Part shown: piece by piece, positions 6,340 to 7,460 of the stretch
Position numbering within the stretch: the first letter of the stretch is position 1
Layout: the number at the start of each line of letters is the position of its first letter
Assembly (NCBI GenBank): GCA_964564785.1
Contig: CAZMCT010000150.1
Location: 1 to 7,460 of the forward strand
Source of the DNA: CAZMCT01 sp964564785
GTDB lineage: Bacteria > Planctomycetota > Phycisphaerae > UBA1845 > Fen-1342
Length of the DNA: 7,460 nucleotides
Reading direction: 5' to 3'
Program-made: the position numbers and the translations under genes
Notes under the pieces: generated by a model
The model's input: the letters and a program-made list of their open reading frames with translations, nothing else
Told to the model about the DNA's origin: nothing
Databases searched by the model: none

Positions 6340-7023
6340 TCAGTCCCGCAAGCCCCTCTCCAACTCCAGCAGGTACTGCTTCCGCCACAGCCCCCCACCG
6401 TAGCCACCGAGCTTCCCGCCCACGCTGACCACCCGGTGACACGGAATCACGATCGCGATCGGGTTGCGGTGATTGGCCTGCCCCACGGCCCGCTGCGCCC
6501 CCGGCCGGCCGATGCGCCGCGCGAGCTCCCCGTAGGACATCGTCCGCCCATAGGGAATCCGCCGCAACTCGCGCCACACGCGCCGCTGAAACTCCGTCCC
6601 CGTCACCCTCAGCGGCACACCGAACGCGCGCCGCCGGCCCGCGAAATACTCCTCCAGCTCGGCCGCGAGCTGCTGCAGCAAGGCGTTCGTCCCCGGCACG
6701 AGCGCACCGCCCGCGATCCGCGTCAACCGCTCGGCCTGTTCGTCGAGCACCCGCGTTACGCCGAACTCGAGGGCGCACAGCGCCGCGCTCGTCGCCGCGG
6801 CCACCAGCGGACCGACCGGGCTCGCCAGCGCCTGAACCACCACGCAGTCCGCAGCCCACGCTCCGTCCGGCGGCCGGCCGAACGCTCGCGCAAACGCTTC
6901 GCGGAAGCCGCTGTCCAGCTCGTGGCCGTGGCTGGTCACGACGCCGACGGGCGGCGCGCCGGACTCACGCTTGACCGGCGCCGCCCCCACTCGCCGCGTC
7001 CGTGGAATTCGACGGGACTTCAT
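6340..7023 (-). CDS. ogt: Methylated-DNA--[protein]-cysteine S-methyltransferase with a partial AraC-type HTH at its N-terminus
   Basis: 227 residues. It repairs O6-alkylguanine by irreversible transfer of the alkyl group to its own cysteine. Seen in the C-terminal domain (about 58-227): FQRRVWRELRRIPYGRTMSYGEL (145-167), arginine-finger Arg178 in RAVGQAN, NP at 187-188, and the active site IPCHRV with Cys195. Standalone Ogt proteins are usually 160-180 aa; here about 57 extra residues precede. Within them, SHGHELDSGFREAFARAFGR (31-50) resembles the second helix-turn-helix of AraC-type domains in Ada-like fusion proteins (pattern GxESxSGFRxAFxRxFG). The first HTH and the Ada zinc domain are absent. 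GGAGG (7033-7037) lies 9 nt upstream of the ATG, and an in-frame stop at 7054-7056 rules out a longer form, so the short N-terminus looks genuine. Enzyme call firm; HTH remnant is inference. Confidence 0.93.
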   Translation of the reverse strand: MKSRRIPRTRRVGAAPVKRESGAPPVGVVTSHGHELDSGFREAFARAFGRPPDGAWAADCVVVQALASPVGPLVAAATSAALCALEFGVTRVLDEQAERLTRIAGGALVPGTNALLQQLAAELEEYFAGRRRAFGVPLRVTGTEFQRRVWRELRRIPYGRTMSYGELARRIGRPGAQRAVGQANHRNPIAIVIPCHRVVSVGGKLGGYGGGLWRKQYLLELERGLRD

Positions 7024-7032
7024 GCCGCAATG

Positions 7033-7037
7033 CCTCC
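7033..7037 (-). promoter_or_regulatory. Shine-Dalgarno of ogt
   Basis: GGAGG on the minus strand, 9 nt before the ATG at 7023. With the in-frame stop at 7054-7056 it fixes the start of the alkyltransferase. It shows that the half-HTH N-terminus is not the tail of a longer uninterrupted reading frame. Confidence 0.75.
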
Positions 7038-7043
7038 GGAAGT

Positions 7044-7061
7044 GGCGGTGCGCTCACCGCC
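7044..7061. repeat. Perfect 7 bp inverted repeat upstream of ogt (possible operator or leader hairpin)
   Basis: GGCGGTG, loop CGCT, CACCGCC: seven perfectly paired bases with a 4 nt loop. It sits 6 bp upstream of the ogt Shine-Dalgarno. It could be a protein-binding dyad or a hairpin in the mRNA leader. No clear -10/-35 pair was found next to it. Chance occurrence is possible in GC-rich DNA, but the position is suggestive. Confidence 0.4.
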
Positions 7062-7313
7062 GGCGAAAGCCCTCTGTAACAGCCCGTTGGGAGAGGGGAC
7101 CGGCGCCGCGCCTACCCACCATCACGGCAGCGCCGACGGCCACGCCCGCGGTGTCCGCACCCTCCCTCCAGCGGCTTGTGAACGGTCCGCCGAGGTTGCC
7201 GTCCGCCGCATGGCGGTGGCTCGTTCTTGCCCGCCGCCGGATCCGGGCGGTCGAACGTCGGCGTGAAGCCACCACCATGCCTGGCCGACAGCCGTCTTGC
7301 AGCCCCGCCGCTC
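7062..7313. other. Intergenic region without a credible gene
   Basis: About 250 bp between the upstream region of ogt and the 3' end of the right-edge gene. The frames that stay open here give Arg/Pro/Ala-rich products without recognisable motifs. Two small dyads lie at 7203-7216 (CCGCC, GCAT, GGCGG) and 7222-7257 (CGTTC with GAACG outside, CCGCC with GGCGG inside). They are downstream of the right-edge gene on its strand and might act at its 3' end, but no T-run follows. The composition change to AT-rich DNA occurs just to the right, near 7320. Confidence 0.4.
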
Positions 7314-7460
7314 TCAGGGATCCGTTCTGACGTAATCACTGATTTTGCTGGTACTGATAATGACATCGTCGAAATAAATCGTCGCCTCCCCTGGAACCGG
7401 ACCTCCAGTTACTAACCAGTGCAGTAAATATATTGCATTTTGTTGGTTTTGTGTTATACT
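7314..7460 (-). CDS. C-terminal fragment of a probable LamG/jelly-roll-type secreted protein, 5' part outside the window
   Basis: The minus strand is open from the right edge to a TGA at 7314-7316, giving the last 48 residues. The fragment contains AIYLLHWLV, then TGGPVPGEATIYFDDVIIST, and ends KISDYVRTDP. The pattern of a beta strand, a Gly-rich turn, then YFDDVVIST is typical of the last strands of concanavalin A-like/LamG or polysaccharide-lyase jelly-roll domains, where it is often followed by YIG. The Asp pair would be the usual metal or structural site. No PEP-CTERM anchor or other sorting signal is seen at the end. The DNA is about 41% GC over 7321-7460 (hand count) with codons such as AAT, TTA, ATA and AAA, unlike every other gene here. 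This suggests transfer or a distinct mobile or accessory region. The family assignment rests on a short motif and is tentative; the reading frame itself is more certain. Confidence 0.5.
   Translation of the reverse strand, partial: SITQNQQNAIYLLHWLVTGGPVPGEATIYFDDVIISTSKISDYVRTDP

Noticed and set aside
7024..7278. Missing first half of an AraC domain upstream of ogt, lost by a frameshift
   Set aside because: There is an in-frame stop at 7054-7056. The other open minus-strand frame (7278-7054) has no AraC-like sequence, and ogt has its own Shine-Dalgarno.
7062..7313. Small gene, tRNA or small RNA in the gap before the right-edge fragment
   Set aside because: No cloverleaf, no convincing promoter-plus-terminator pair, and no start with a Shine-Dalgarno leading to a plausible protein.
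1..7460. CRISPR array, insertion sequence, defence or toxin system
   Set aside because: No spaced direct repeats, transposase motifs, terminal inverted repeats or known defence domains were seen on either strand. The genes present are mainly housekeeping.

Overview
The window is bacterial chromosomal DNA, GC-rich over most of its length, carrying seven gene calls with recognisable families plus one gene fragment at the right edge. The combination of a bacterial RMD1/DUF155 membrane protein, a short-type Psd next to PssA, and a NAD kinase in high-GC DNA fits Planctomycetota best. That is inference from gene content; no rRNA or other taxonomic marker is present. Most of the window is housekeeping.

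Layout. Positions 3-899 (+) hold the C-terminal part of a Ppx/GppA-type exopolyphosphatase, cut by the left edge. It converges on, and overlaps by 56 bp, a minus-strand pair that reads leftward: a beta-phosphoglucomutase-like HAD hydrolase (2726-2037) and then an RMD1/DUF155 protein with a C-terminal membrane helix (2013-844). Right of these is a tight minus-strand operon read as Cof-type HAD phosphatase (5319-4486), phosphatidylserine decarboxylase psd (4485-3784) and phosphatidylserine synthase pssA (3764-2811). The cof stop directly abuts the psd start, and psd and pssA are 19 bp apart. Psd and PssA together make phosphatidylethanolamine from CDP-diacylglycerol and serine.

A 135 bp divergent promoter region (5320-5454) separates this operon from NAD kinase (5455-6315, +), which has a good sigma70-like promoter. 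NAD kinase converges, with a 24 bp gap that contains a hairpin, on an O6-alkylguanine-DNA alkyltransferase (7023-6340, -). The N-terminus of that protein looks like the last half of an AraC-type DNA-binding domain. A perfect 7 bp inverted repeat lies just upstream of its ribosome binding site.

Positions 7024-7313 appear non-coding. From about 7320 to the right edge the base composition drops to about 41% GC (hand count). This stretch contains the last 48 codons of a minus-strand gene whose product ends like secreted LamG/jelly-roll carbohydrate-associated proteins. It looks like the edge of an accessory or acquired segment that continues outside the window.

I found no CRISPR array, tRNA, rRNA, insertion sequence or clear novel multi-gene system. 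The most interesting points are the half-AraC-Ogt fusion with its possible operator, the AT-rich fragment at the right edge, and the Cof phosphatase locked into the phosphatidylethanolamine operon.
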